Below are positions 1 to 12,560 of a DNA stretch of 64,000 bases, piece by piece (the first letter of the stretch is position 1; the number at the start of each line of letters is the position of its first letter). The stretch comes from Orthonyx spaldingii (taxonomy: Eukaryota; Chordata; Aves; Passeriformes; Orthonychidae). A program made the translations under genes and the position numbers. The stretch lies in NCBI GenBank assembly GCA_013397795.1, contig VZTJ01001736.1:434001-498000 (forward strand), given 5' to 3'. The notes under the pieces were generated by a model that was not told where the DNA came from, ran no database searches, and saw only the letters and a program-made list of their open reading frames with translations.

Positions 1-3000
1 ATTTCCAGACATTGAGGGTTATGAGCTGCTGGGTGGGCTGTATTGGCCCAGGTGAGGGCCACACCTCACCTGTTGAACTTATTTAGTTAAGCTGTTGTAA
101 ACATTTACTCTGTTTTCTTTCTCAAAGTGAAAACACTGTAAAAATAATGGCTGCCATAAAGACTGCATTAAACACTTTCTAAAAGGTTACAGTTTGCAGC
201 TGTGAGGTCGCTGCCCTCTGATTACACTGCAGCAGTGCCTTTCCCCCTGCACTCTGCAGAGCCTGGGAAAGCATTGCCCTGCCTTCCATGCTGGAGGCAT
301 TTGGCCTTCAGGGTGTTGAGCATTTCCTGGGGGTCAAGATGGGGATGAGAATCAGATTGTGGAGGCCTGTTGGCAATCTGCTCTCACCTGCTGTGTACTG
401 TGGGTTTGTCCATGCATCCCATCGGTGCCCATTCATGAGCTGAGGGTAGCAGCAGTGAAGGGAATCTCACTGGTAAGGGTGGGTAGAGATACAAAAGGAG
501 AGAGCAGAAGATGAGATGAGAAGATGACATAAAACTACAGAAACTGGAACTCCCATAGGAGACCAAGACAAGGAGTGTTCTGCTGATTTGTGGTGGGCAG
601 AGCAGGAGAGGAAAACTAGAAGCTTCAGCCATTTTAATAATTTTGATTAAAAGAGGTGTAGGCTACAGGTACAGACCTAGGTAAGTGAAACTTTCACTGG
701 TCCAAGCTGGAGTTCATAAAGAGTCATCTAAACACTTGCCAAAGAGGAATAACTGGTTATGAGCGAGCCTTTAACTCTACTTCCACCGAGTCTCCCTTGT
801 TTGCTTCTCTCCTCTGCCTCCCTCCTCATCTGTACAGGTAATGCTGCAACAAAACCAGACTCGTGATTCAGGTCTTTTGGAACTTGAAGTAGGAGCTGTG
901 GGCTTGTGGAAAAAGAGGAATAACCTTGGACTTGAGAGTGTGCTGTTTGTTGTTCTCCATATTTGTGTGTTCTGTACTTACAACTTTGTGCAAATTCAGT
1001 TTTAAGATGTGACAGAAGATAAAACAATGTGTTTTGTCCCATGCTCCCAAAGTTTTTAGGATCCTTCTGGCATATATGCTGTGCTCAGTCTGCTGCAAGG
1101 AGGATTTTCTATTTTTTAGTTATTTTTTAAAAGTAGGGACATCAGATTTAGGCAGACCTTTCTATTTTGTCCTTAGCCTTAGAGTCCTTCTTGCAGTTGT
1201 TGTTGTTTTGCACTGTGGTATTTCTCACATTTTAGAAGCAGGCAGCTAAAATCATGCTAGGTTTTAAAAAGTAAACAAACCCCAAATCTCTCTTAACTAA
1301 AGTATATGGATTGACTAGAGAAACCAAACACATACTCTGGGCAGATCCTTAGGTTAGGTGTGTTGTAATGTCAGACCCAGCTGAAGTTATGACCTCACTG
1401 GGGGGCCTGCATATCATTTGGATGGCACAGGTGGAACTGTGTGCTTTTCAAATTCAATGGGCCTGTAAGTTTACATTCCAACAAGGCAAAGTCCAGTCTG
1501 CCAGGAATAAGGGACATAACACACAGCCACATACTGGGATTAGTCTGTTGAGGACTAGAGTTATTGAATTGGTTCTCTGAGTTAACAAGCACTTGTGTTT
1601 ATTCCTGATCACTTATCCCTCTACCTTCTAGTTGTCATGCTTTTTTTTCTTCCATACCACAGACTTGGAGCTTGGGAGAAGTAGAGAACAACCTTTGGGC
1701 CAGTATAGTCCCTGTGGAACTGAATGGAGTTAGGGGAGCTGCACTCTCCATTCTAGCCAAGAAATGCATCCTGGAAGGAATTTTATACTTAAATTGGAAA
1801 TTAATTTAGTACTCACATTTTTGCCTACACTACCAGTTTGGGGAGAGAAAGAAAAGGAATACTTGTTGGCAAGTAACTGTTGTAGCTGGGCACATGAAAA
1901 GCAGTTTTAATTCACATTTAGTTTAGCTGGCAACTGTCCTTGTCATCTGCTTGGAAGGTGCTTAATGAACACAAGGAAAAGAGCAGCCTCTTTTACCTGC
2001 TGCTACAAGGAAATGCAGAACTGAAGGGTACATTACTGCTTTCATTTGAAATATGTGGGGTGAAGCTGCATAAAATTTAAACTAGTTGATGTGCATGATG
2101 TTCTGTGCACTTGAGGACACATGGTGCTACATTGCTACTTTGTGCTTATTTATCCAAATCCATTAGCACTGCACTTTCTTGGAATGTTTTATTCAAGAAT
2201 TGAGGGAATAGTTTCCCTCTGCTTTGTGTTTATTACTTAACCTTTATATGCAGAACCTTTATTGCTTAGCCTGAGGAAACCAGATTGGTTATACCTTCTA
2301 CAAGTAAGTAGCTGCAATGTGGGAGGCACACAGCTGTCGTCAGTCTGTCTGTCTGCACAGCACTATTAAAGCTCTCAGACCTTTCCCTCCTGTGCTACCT
2401 TAGAAAGGAGGTGTGTGGTGATGTTACTCTGACTTCTCCCAGCAGCAGAAACAGCAGAATGACTTAGCTTTGTTCAGGACAACTGAAGAAGAGTTTTACC
2501 CTTAGGCTTTTCATCCCCCAATTGGGTGTGTAGAAGTAATTCTTTACAGAGAAATTATTGGTGCTGTTTGAGCCCATATATTGCTTTACTATTATTTATA
2601 AGACTGCAGATGTCTTTCTGCATCTGACAGTAATCATTCAAATACCAAGAGAAGGATCCACTCTTGCCAACATCTGTCAGATCTCTACCACGATATCAGA
2701 AGAAGCTGGTTTAGACTGAGAGGAACAGAGTTCATACCTAGTTTTACTTATTTGTGCCCAAAGGACCTGTTGCCTTTCTCTCACCATGCTCAATTTTGTA
2801 CTGCATAAATGATGTCAGACAGAGAGTGGGAGAACCAACTTTTGGTACAATGAACCCTGAGCACTATCAGCTGGTGCTGGCTCTGGGAAATGCTGGCAGC
2901 CAGTACATTGTGGAACAACATGGAACCTGTCATCAGCTGTGTGTGCAGAACATCCTGCAGAGGAACACCTATTTCAGAGTGATGGAAAGGCAGTATGGCC

Positions 3001-3428
3001 TATAGTCCTTGAAACATTAGATAAAAGGACTCAGTAAAGCTTTACAGCAAATCAAAGGCTCTATTTTCTTCTGCAGCATGTTTTCTGTCTGGAGGAAACT
3101 TCAACCTAAGAATGTAGTTACTCTTGCCTAATATCAGCAAAGTAAAATGACAGTGTTAGGCATGTGGCTACTTAATTTGTCTCATACTCTTTCCAGAGAT
3201 GTTGGAGACACACGGACACCTCCAGCAGTAACTGATTCCTTAAAATGGAGTAGGCCTTGGAAGGTGTCTAAAGAGAGCCCATTCCATGGACTGGAGTGGA
3301 TGGGCCATACTTTTAGACAGCTGGTCTGAGGCGAGCTCTTAGAGCTTATCTCATTACATGATATGTCCAGTGCAGTTATAATCTCTTCCCCTGGTTTGCT
3401 TCTTTATCACTTTTTCTTAGAATATTTT

Positions 3429-3452
3429 GAGAAAAAAATTGAGAAAAAAATC
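3429..3452. repeat. Two-copy A-rich 12-mer tandem repeat
   Basis: A unit of the form GAG followed by seven A and TT occurs twice in a row, the second copy ending in TC. It is probably simple slippage in A-rich sequence, with no sign of function. Confidence 0.6.
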
Positions 3453-4226
3453 ATGGAAAATGTTGAGAGTAAGACTATAGGGACTGGACAGGAGGTTCTG
3501 TGGATATGCATCCAATAACTTCCATGCTCATCCAAGGATCTCTTTTGAGCTAGGTCTGTCAGCATCTGTTAATGTTATTTCAAACAAATGCTGTCTCTTT
3601 TGAGCTGACTGGGAAGAACTCATTCTCCGAGAGACTTTTTTTTAATCTGAATTCCAGAAAATAGGCACCTTCATATATCCCCTCTTACAATACCCCCTGT
3701 TTATATGAAATGCCTGCATTTTGTATTGTAAAAGCTGGACATTTCAAACCAGTCTGCTTTTTTAATGGACATAATTTTTTCAATAGATTTTTCATGAGAT
3801 TGCCTCACTTTCTAGAATTCAAAATAAAGCATAAATCCTTCCTGTGGGTGGTTTTTCCTTTGTCTTTGGCAATCTTTTGGTCATATATATCCTTTCATTA
3901 GATAGAGAACTAATGACAAAGAGCATTCAATAAATGTCTTTTTAAAAAAGATTTTATTGTTCTTTCCTTCAAGTATAACCAACATTTCTTTGTAATCAGC
4001 TAAATAAATTACGTTTGTTGCAGGAGTCATTACTGGGGCAATTTCCGCACACTGCTTGTTACAAATAGACTAACCCGATGCCTACAATTAGAATAAATCA
4101 AGCCAGCTGAGAAGGTTCAAATACATGACACAAACTTGACTAAATAGCAACATGACATAAAGAGATCCTGTAATGCCTCCATGATAATAGTATGCAAAAT
4201 GTAAAAGACCGCTTTTCTGTATGCTG

Positions 4227-4258
4227 CCATATGTCCACTGCAGTTTGTGGACATATGG
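4227..4258. repeat. 12-bp perfect inverted repeat (hairpin)
   Basis: The left arm CCATATGTCCAC (4227-4238) and right arm GTGGACATATGG (4247-4258) are exact reverse complements separated by an 8-base loop. The stem stops at both outer flanks. It could fold as a small RNA or DNA hairpin, but the stem is shorter than a typical animal pre-miRNA, so I make no functional call. Confidence 0.8.
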
Positions 4259-5072
4259 ACGTAGAACTCTCTCATGTGTAATGTATATCACACAGACAAA
4301 AATAAAACAGAAGTAAAGGGCTGGTATCATGAACACTGTTTAGAGGACAAATTAAAATGTTTGTTGTGGCAAAAACATGGGTGTACTAATTAATAGCTCT
4401 AGATTGCTTACTGGCACTGGCTGTGACAGCCTCAGGTTTTTGATAGGTTTCAATAAAAGACAAAGCTGAATAAAACTAAGTCTGACTATAAATGTAATTG
4501 CTTGGATAAGGTCTCCTTTTTGGGGAAACTCATTGATCTTTCAAATTGTAGTTTACAGTATGAATTAATGTATCTGCAAATTTACTTCTAGTGCTAATGT
4601 ATTTATTGCTTTCTATTGTTGCTCACTGGATGCAAAAATGGGATTTGAAACAAACAATGAATAAGAAAGCTCACAAGAAGTTTTCATATTGATGAAAACA
4701 TTTGGAACATAAAGTTTAGTTCATAGCCAACAAGAAAGTGATAATATACATCGAGTGATACATGCACGTTGTGCTTTCATTCCTCTCAAAGATAGAAGCT
4801 GCCTGTTAAATATTTTCTTGCCAGCAATCAAAATGGTATAGGCTTAAACCTTGTCTCTTTGAGAATCTGGGGAGCTGGTCTAAATCAAAATGGATGCTGT
4901 CTTTACTTAATAAAGCCATCTATTTGCATCCTCTTCGTAAGAGCTACAGGGTGAAGAAAAGCATAAATAAGACTACCTGGCACCTAGAATGAATGGCAAA
5001 CAGAATTACAAGTTAAAAATTAATAGTATGTTATTTCACTGTATTATTTTAATGGTTAATTTTTAATTTTCC

Positions 5073-5092
5073 TTTTTTTTTTTTTTTTTTTT
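5073..5092. repeat. T20 homopolymer (poly-A on the minus strand)
   Basis: Twenty consecutive T lie between TTTTCC and AACAAG. Such a run could be the tail of a minus-strand retrocopy, but I see no AATAAA just inside it on the minus strand and no clear target-site duplication. A plain homopolymer is the safer reading. Confidence 0.8.
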
Positions 5093-6585
5093 AACAAGCA
5101 TAGCTGGAAAAGGACACCAAGTTGTAGAAAGACAAAAGGATTTTTATGGCAGATAGAAGCTGTATGCTGAATATTAAGAACATGAGTGAGATCAGCAGCT
5201 AATGTGCACATAGCAACTTGCTTCCATAGGAGAGACACCAATTTCTCCCCCAGAGAGATTAATCTCCTCATACATGAGTCATTCAAGCATGAAGAAATAT
5301 TCTTTGGACATGGTGCACCAAATGGAAGCCCATACATCAGACAATGATGGTGTATTATATTGAGACGTTTATAGGACTGGGACATGCCAGCTGGGATGTG
5401 CAGCTTTAAGGGAATAAAAAAAAAAATTACATTTTAAGGTGGATCTGCAGAGAAAATCAAGCAGCCAACACTGTAAATGGATGTACATTCACTTCTCCCT
5501 TCAAATGTATTTCTACCATGAGGCAAGTCCCTTCTCATGGAAAATGTTTACTTACATTTTTATGTTGGTTTTTTTCAGCTGTGGGTCCCAATCTTCACAA
5601 CAAAATGATAGGATTCTTCCCCTTGTGAGAGTTGCACTCTTGCCTGGCCTCACATCCATACTATAACTCAGGTTCTTTCTGACGTATAGCCATACTAATG
5701 GGTTTGATATATCCTGCAAAGGCCCTGAACAATGACAATCTGAGGTTTCCTGAATACATTTTAGAGGCTGGGTTACAAAGTGTGCAGAAACATGAATTGT
5801 TAACTTTTGAACTGCAGATGGCAAGGCAAATGTGGATTTTCCTACTTTTACCAAGGAAGACTCTTGCTCAGTGTTTGGCCAAGCAAACACTGCTGGGCTC
5901 TCTGCAATGCAGAGCCTGGCTGACTTCTGTCAAGCAGTGCAAACCTATGTGTTTATTATTAAAACACAATTGACTCATAAATCTTCACCTACAAGTCAAT
6001 GTAGGCAAATACCTCTCAGTGGCCATGTATTTTCATCTGAGAAAATTCGCATCTGCAAAATCTTCCCTGGATTGACAGCCCAGGAAAGGAAAAGCACTGG
6101 TTAAAGCGGGCACTCTCAAACAAATGGGAGCACTTCAAATGCAATTTCTATTTTTGCAAGTAAGTATATAGATGCACTAAGTAAATTGCTATTAATTATT
6201 CTGTACATAATTAACTTTCTCTGCACTTAGGCAACACTCTTCCTTAGGCAGATACACACAAGTCCTGGTAATCAACTGATGTATTTCACCAAATATGATA
6301 CTCAAAGGCTTTCCCAAACTGATAGAGGACAAATGTGCTTGGGTTATGGCTCCATCATCAAGGAGCTCACTCCAAGAAGGGGCAGGCAAGTGGCTGTGTG
6401 CTTACCCATCTAAGACAACATTATTGTGGACTCAGACTCACAGGTAACCCCAGAAATACACCTGCACTGTGGACTGGGAGAACAGAGCCATGGAATTACT
6501 GCAGTAAACATTTCACATTTGGAAGAACGTGGTAGAAATATGTAATATAAGGCATGGTTCAATCTTTTTTTAGAGTTCAATGCCA

Positions 6586-6683
6586 TATGGTTTAGTTTTA
6601 GGTAATCCTGAGAGGAGTGGAGAGTTGGACTTGATGATCCTCATGGGTCCCTTCCAACGTGACATACTCTGTGATTCAGTGAC
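6586..6683 (+). mobile_element. CR1 LINE 3' end fragment
   Basis: The sequence has the usual CR1 tail order: a GGTAATCCTG segment, then GAGAGTTGGACTTGATGATC, then GGGTCCCTTCCAAC, then the terminal TCTGTGATTCAGTGA, a decayed form of the short ATTCTRTGA-type 3' repeat. Only the last hundred bases are clear, which fits the strong 5' truncation usual for CR1 copies. It has no coding capacity. CR1 membership is quite secure, but the subfamily cannot be fixed by eye. Confidence 0.85.
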
Positions 6684-9600
6684 TGGAAGGGGCAGATATG
6701 ACAAAATGCACTTTTCTATTCCTAGTTTCTGCTGTTCACTTGTGGCCACTTCAATTATTCCTGTTTCTACTTGTCTCAGACTAGTTTCTGATTCTTTTCT
6801 TTTCTGCATGCTTTGCCTGCATTACAAAGATGGATGGTAGAGCCTATTCATAAGAAATATCTTTCAGACCATATTTGAACTTGTTTTTAGGATAAGGATT
6901 TTCCTAGGGCAACTTCTCTCTGACTTAGATTTTGAATTCCGACTTTACAAGGGGCACAGATCTCCCTTTGCAGCACTTGTATCTGTTTGTAAGGAGTGCC
7001 AACACAGCCCTCAGGATAACATACAGCAGCTGAGGTATTACCTGTGCTCACTCATGGCTCTGTCAGCTCCCTGTCACCCAGCTTCCAGTAGGATTTCTAC
7101 CCTGAAAGTGTAGCTTGAGATGGGCATCCACTAATCCTGCACATGGTTTGAATGACTTCTCTCCTCCCTCCCACACTCTGCTAGAGTGGGAAGCAAACCA
7201 AAAACACATTAGCCCTCCAAAAAGTTTAATTTTAATAAAAACACCCCCCCGCATCACATAATATTGATCAAACTTTTCCAAGTCTGTGTCCTTTTCACTT
7301 CCCATCATCCTCTCTCTTACAGACTTGTACTTCCATTAAAAAAAAAAAAACAAATGTGCAGGTTTTTACAGACTATCTGCTATCTTCAAAATTTGAGGCT
7401 GTGAGTGTTTACCTTGCCAAGTATCATCTTTTCATGTCATAAAAATTTCTACTGGTAGATAGTGTTTATCAGGCAAGCTTCCTGGTTGGGATATTTAACT
7501 CTATTTCATTTCCCTGGCAGGAAATCTGGATTCTAAGAATGTTTCAAAGTGTGCTTTAATGGATGGTTGTGAAATATTTTCAATTTTAAATTCCACTTAC
7601 CTATATCAGGGAAACTGTGTGTTTTTTCAATAAAATATTTCATTTTAAATTCATTTGTGCCTCAGAAACACATTATATTTTGATATATGTTATACAGTAA
7701 GGAGAAATCATACATATTTTATGTGCAACACATTGAATTTGTAATATGTGTCTGATAATGACTTTACACTAAGCTCCTATTCCTCTACATTTGTAGAGGA
7801 ATAGCAATGTAATTGCTGTCCTGAGCAAGACAGAGTCTGCTTTAGTGCTGCTCACTTGCTTATACAGTTGTGGGAAACCTATAAATCTGATTTGAGTCTC
7901 TGATGAGACTACCATACACCAAGGAGAAAAATTATATATATTGTGATAAAATAGAATCCAGAACTTGTTTTCTTCTGGATGAGTCTTCTCTTTTAGTGTT
8001 TGGAGACTTCATTCAGGCTTTAGTACTTTCTGTGTATGTTTTGTTTTAGATATATTAGGAAAAGTTTTTCACTAAACATGGCTTCACTTGGCAGAGAGAC
8101 ATTTTTAATGATTTCAGCAGACTGAGTTGGAACAAGTGCTCAAGCTGCCATAAGGAGAACTAATTATTAGATTTGAGGGTTTATGTATGTATATTTATAC
8201 ATGTATCTGTAAAAACATAAGGGAATAAATGCAATGGACGCCTGATATCCCCTGCAAGTCCTGCATGAAATAAAAGCGTAGCAAGAGCATGGAGGTAGGA
8301 CAGCATCAGGAAAAATGAGACTGAGAGCTAGGAGTTATTCATTTTCCCACAAGATGGTTCTGACTTCCTGCCAGAAGGTCAGCATCTGACAAAGTATTTT
8401 ACACTAGTGCCTTTCTTTTTTTCCATGATCCTTAAGAAAGTGAAGCATGTGAGCTTAAGCTGGTAGAAGACAGAGATTTCAATTTCAGCATAACACCATT
8501 GAGAGAATGGTGGATAATAGATAATATTTTCAGTTGTGAAATAGGATATGTAAAGTCTTTGTTAATGCTATGCAATAAATAGTGGTGGCATTTTTATGAC
8601 ACATTTTTAGAATTAAAAAGGGAATCCTCTTATTTCAAAATGCAACATCAAAACATGATCTTGTTAACATCTTCAAAGGGAGAGCCAGTAGATTCTCTTC
8701 CTCTTTCCCCTGTTCTCCTCCCTTCAATTCTCGGCTTTTAGTCAAGAAAAGTTATAATTCGGAAACATATCTCTTCCCTCACAGAGATCCACCACAGCTG
8801 GACTTCACTGCTGCCATGCAATGCAGGATATCACTGTATATTGGCTTTCTCTGTTTTACTGAAAACACACATTGAAGCATTTCTCTCAATCAGAACCTGT
8901 GGTCTGGAAAATAATTGATTTTTACTGACATCTCCTACTCCTGATATGTAGTAAGCTGTTCAGGGACCAGCATAAGGACAGGACCTCCTCCAAACCACTT
9001 GCTCAGGAAATGGGAGAAAATATCTGATGAGTGGTCTGAGAGGAGTCCCCTCCAGAATGCCCCCAGCTGAGGGTTTCTGAATCTAGTCTTGAAGCTGTTC
9101 CAGTCAAATGCCAAGCATTCCTGGATCACCCAGTTAAAATAGTCAATAAATTGGTGCAGAACAGAAGGTTGTCATGACTATTGCCTAAATAACATCTTTT
9201 GCATTTTAATGAAGATGAATGAGAGTGGAGATTATTCCTCCTGTAAGTTTGTACCACTCCCAGAACATCAGGCCTCTGATTCCTGGAGGTATTGATATTG
9301 CTCCAATATTCCTGATAACCATCATCCCTTTATTTCTGTTCCTTTGCTCAGACTCATCACCTGCATCATTCTTGGGCAGTGATCTCTCCTTTTGGGTGTC
9401 TTTTTTGCAGCTATCTGCACACAGACATTCTTCATCCTTCTGGATACCAAGGCAATTTCTGAGGGGGGAAAAAAACCAAAAACCAAAAAAACCCAAAATG
9501 TTTGGAAAGTGAGGATCTGTGCTGTTACTGCTTTTCAGTGGTTGAATGAGGCTGGCATGGTCCTCTCTGTAGACACAGGTGGCAAAAATAAATTCTTATG

Positions 9601-10240
9601 TGGTTGTATCAAACCCAGACCTTTCCTGGGGAGTAAATGAATACTTTTTGTCTGCTTTGTACTTAATGTTAGAGAAATCATCAGGTGAGATTGTACCGGG
9701 AACTGCCAGGTCACCGTAATATGTTAACCTGATGACTGTCATCAGGCTACAGGGAGAGCCCATGTGAGACCCTGACTGCAAAGTAAACCCCCAGCAGTGG
9801 CAGAGGTGACAGAACTTGGCATTATTCCTTGCCTAAGTGGAGTCTTCACCCATAGTCATGGGTTACCACGTGGGAATGTCACACACTGTGCAAACATCAG
9901 CTGATATTCTTTTATCCTGGTCAGAGTTTCTGGGTGGGAAGTTTAAGGTGGGAACTATGTGACTGTTATCTGAGAAGTAGCTTTTAAATAAACCTGGGTT
10001 GTGTCAGTGATAAGCATATGGACTGCTATGCCATTACCCACATAATTTGGGAATTTCTTTCCCAAAACAGGTTGATGTGTGTCAGAGCTAGTAGAGCTTA
10101 GTTTCCTACAGGTATGTATCACTCAGACTTGTCTCTGTTGTCTAATCATGTGTTGCTTTTGGCAAATCCTTGTTTGTGTTTTCTGTATGAATTTGGTGTG
10201 AATTCTCTGTGTGAAAGAGTTCATCCTGCAGCCCCCCTGC
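6684..10240. other. AT-rich noncoding interval
   Basis: There is no recognisable exon. Overlapping frames of under 100 codons near 8.9-9.5 kb occur on both strands and look like chance openings. The only distinct structures are the near-palindrome at about 7.79 kb and C-rich or A-rich runs near 7.25, 7.34 and 9.48 kb. Confidence 0.55.
7777..7804. repeat. 13-bp inverted repeat with 2-base spacer
   Basis: CTATTCCTCTACA (7777-7789) and TGTAGAGGAATAG (7792-7804) are exact reverse complements with only TT between them. This is a near-perfect palindrome that could extrude as a cruciform. A loop this tight is unfavourable for an RNA hairpin, and no flanking element explains it. Confidence 0.8.
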
Positions 10241-10247
10241 AGCTGGC

Positions 10248-10256
10248 TATAAATAG
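10248..10256 (+). promoter_or_regulatory. Isolated TATA-box match (TATAAATAG)
   Basis: The sequence TATAAATAG matches the strong TATA consensus. It follows a short C-rich and CTGCAG-containing stretch, and a TCAGCTA string that could serve as an initiator lies roughly 30 bases downstream. No gene or recognisable LTR can be attached to it. It may be a relic solo-LTR promoter, a noncoding-RNA promoter or a chance match. Confidence 0.25.
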
Positions 10257-12359
10257 GGTGTCTCTTTCCTACCTGGTCAGCTAGTTTTCTGGAAGCTGTT
10301 ACAAAACAACTTGTTTGAAACTCAACTCCATCCAGTCTGGTTGAAAATGGCCAAAGAATTCAAAATTTCCAAGCAGGAAGAAATTCATCCCAGTTGTGTG
10401 AACACTCAAATGTCATTTGTAACCAGGATGAAAAAGGACTTTGGTATCTCAAGCCATCAGATACCACTCAATCAGACAATGCAACAATAGAAAAATGACA
10501 TCAGGAAAAATGCAAATGATTAATAAAATATTTAAAACTTGATTCTTCCTCAGTTTGAAAAGGTGAATTAATGAACGCATCAATCAAACCCCTGAAATAC
10601 TGAAAACCGTCAATTTACTCTTATTGTCAATGCATGGCAGGAAAATAGCCTTCACCCAGAGATACCCACTGAAATGTAATTAACCTTTTGTTTGTGGAAG
10701 AACTTTCTTGGGGAATTTCAGATCCTTATTTGGAGCTCTCAAGGGGTATTGAATCTTTAACAAAGACATCATTTCTCTTCAGTGTTCATTTGTTACTGGA
10801 GTTAAATGAGTGTTAAGAAAAGTAAAGAATCTAGAGAAAATAGCTAAAAACATCTGGTTTCTGAGTTGCTCAGATTTCTTCATTCTCTTGGGAGGTAACT
10901 ATCTGACTAGTTCTGCAGCTAACATGCTGTCCTCTAGGGTAGACAAGACATGTATTTTTAACATTAAAGCCCTTTAAAATTGGCAAAAAAACACCATTCC
11001 CTTGATTTAAGGATGTGTTTTGGCCTCAGAAAATTTTCAAGGCTTTCATATGTATCCATCATAATCATGAACACAAATACACAGAAAAAAAAATAAGACA
11101 AACTCCTTATTTTCTTCTCTCCAGATGACCTTCAAATTCTTTAGTGCCTAACATCCCTACAGACTCTACTGTGACCTGCTCTGTGTATCTGAGAAAAAAG
11201 GGAAACTCTGAGATAATTAGGTAGAAATGTGACATGAATTCATGGAGCAACAAGCATTTGTGAAGTACCTACACTAGTCTTCACAGATTTTTTACCTAGT
11301 AAGAATTACATGAAAATCAATTAACTTGGGTTAAGAACTCTGATATTGATGAATCTATAAGAAATTTGGGGGAGGTAAATCAGCAGAACTCAAGTCTCCA
11401 ATGTATTAGAACCATATTGCGTGCACTAGGCGAGAAACGTTCTCATGCATACTAATGTAATTTGATTTTAGCTATGGGATTTATAAAAAGGTGATAATGA
11501 CATGTACATATCTTTATAAAGAGATCTACAGGTGAAAGCAAGAAACGTTAATAGCTCTACTTTACAATGAGCAGTACTGATTCTTTGCTGAATGTCTTCA
11601 AGGATTTAGCCAAGAGATGCTTTGAATAATGTACAGAAGGCCCAGTCCAGAGGTCTGAAAGCAATCCTGATTTGATTGTTATTGTAGTAATAACAATTCA
11701 TATAAAAATGGATTTTGTTATAGATTTTTGGACAATATTTTGTTTCTACCTGTGTCACAGTGTCATATCATGCACTGTTAGTTTATACTTTGTTAAGATA
11801 CAATATTAAGTAGTGCAATTTTTCCCATTTTAATGTAGAAACTTAAATGTTCATGTTTCTGAAATCAAGCTGTGACACTGGTAGCTTGTAAGAATAGACA
11901 CTTTCTTAACATCACCCACTTCATCTGGCCAACCCAGGGCATTACCTGGATGTGAAGAACAAAGAATGGTGTGCTGTAAACACAGTGAGCAGTTACACTC
12001 ATAATCCCTCCCTGGTGCAAGACAAGGGCACGTGCAGAGCTGTGCTTCTCAGCACACAGTCTATGTCTACAGGGATAGCAGGCGTGGGCCACTGAGGGTC
12101 TCCCCCAAACTCTCCATGGAGTGTTAGCGACCAGCCCCAACCTTGAGTCTGCCCAAATGATTCCTGAAAAAGCTTGGCTTTGCATAAGATGGCTGAATAT
12201 ACACAGGATTTCCACTGCCTTCTCGTTTTGGAACACTGTGATCCAAACACTATCATGCACTCAGTGACTGCTGGTTATACCTCTAGCTTGGTTTTGCATT
12301 GCCTGGATTAGAGTGACATTTCGCCTTGGCTGTCAGAGAAAAGCCCCATTGCTAGTAAT
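10257..12359. other. AT-rich noncoding interval
   Basis: No exon or repeat family is recognised. A minus-strand frame near 11.9-12.26 kb opens only from a non-ATG codon, resembles no family I know and is treated as chance. Confidence 0.5.
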
Positions 12360-12560
12360 AATTTAGAACCTCATTTTGCCAAATTCTCCCTCAACCAAAT
12401 GAAGGCTAATGGCATAAGCGAGGATTACAGGTCCGGCCCTCTGTGATACAGCAACGTAAAAAATCCACTTGTCAATTGTTTCCCAGAAACCTACTAAACT
12501 GCGCCTCTTAATTCATCTTGTTAATTCACTGTCATGCTCGTTATGTAAGTAATAGCATCA
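12360..12560. promoter_or_regulatory. Candidate conserved noncoding element
   Basis: About 200 bases keep several CpGs (AAGCGAGG, TCCGGCCC, CAACGTAA, CTGCGCC, GCTCGTT) amid AT-rich surroundings, next to TTAATTC and GTTAATTC homeodomain-type cores and a CAATTG. CpG retention in AT-rich sequence with no coding frame is common in vertebrate conserved noncoding elements. That is the whole argument: conservation has not been measured, and no target gene is visible. Confidence 0.35.

Larger units (their letters stand above)
1..6585. other. AT-rich noncoding interval
   Basis: I find no convincing exon here. The open frames are short, overlap one another on both strands and show no recognisable domain. 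Apart from the hairpin near 4.24 kb, the long T-run near 5.08 kb and a short tandem 12-mer near 3.43 kb, this interval is unique-looking AT-rich sequence with scattered AATAAA-type hexamers, which are expected by chance at this composition. Confidence 0.6.

Noticed and set aside
2754..3005. 83-codon plus-strand frame that reads fairly like protein
   Set aside because: It starts at GTG and is short, with no known motif. An internal exon is possible but nothing supports it.
5056..5385. Possible minus-strand processed retrocopy ending in poly-A
   Set aside because: The T20 run could be a tail, but there is no AATAAA near it on that strand, no clear target-site duplication and no recognisable parent gene.
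9206..9512. Overlapping frames of about 96 codons on both strands
   Set aside because: Mutual overlap and lack of any family match suggest a stop-poor patch.
11865..12260. 131-codon minus-strand frame
   Set aside because: It starts at GTG, another minus-strand frame overlaps it, and no family resemblance is visible.
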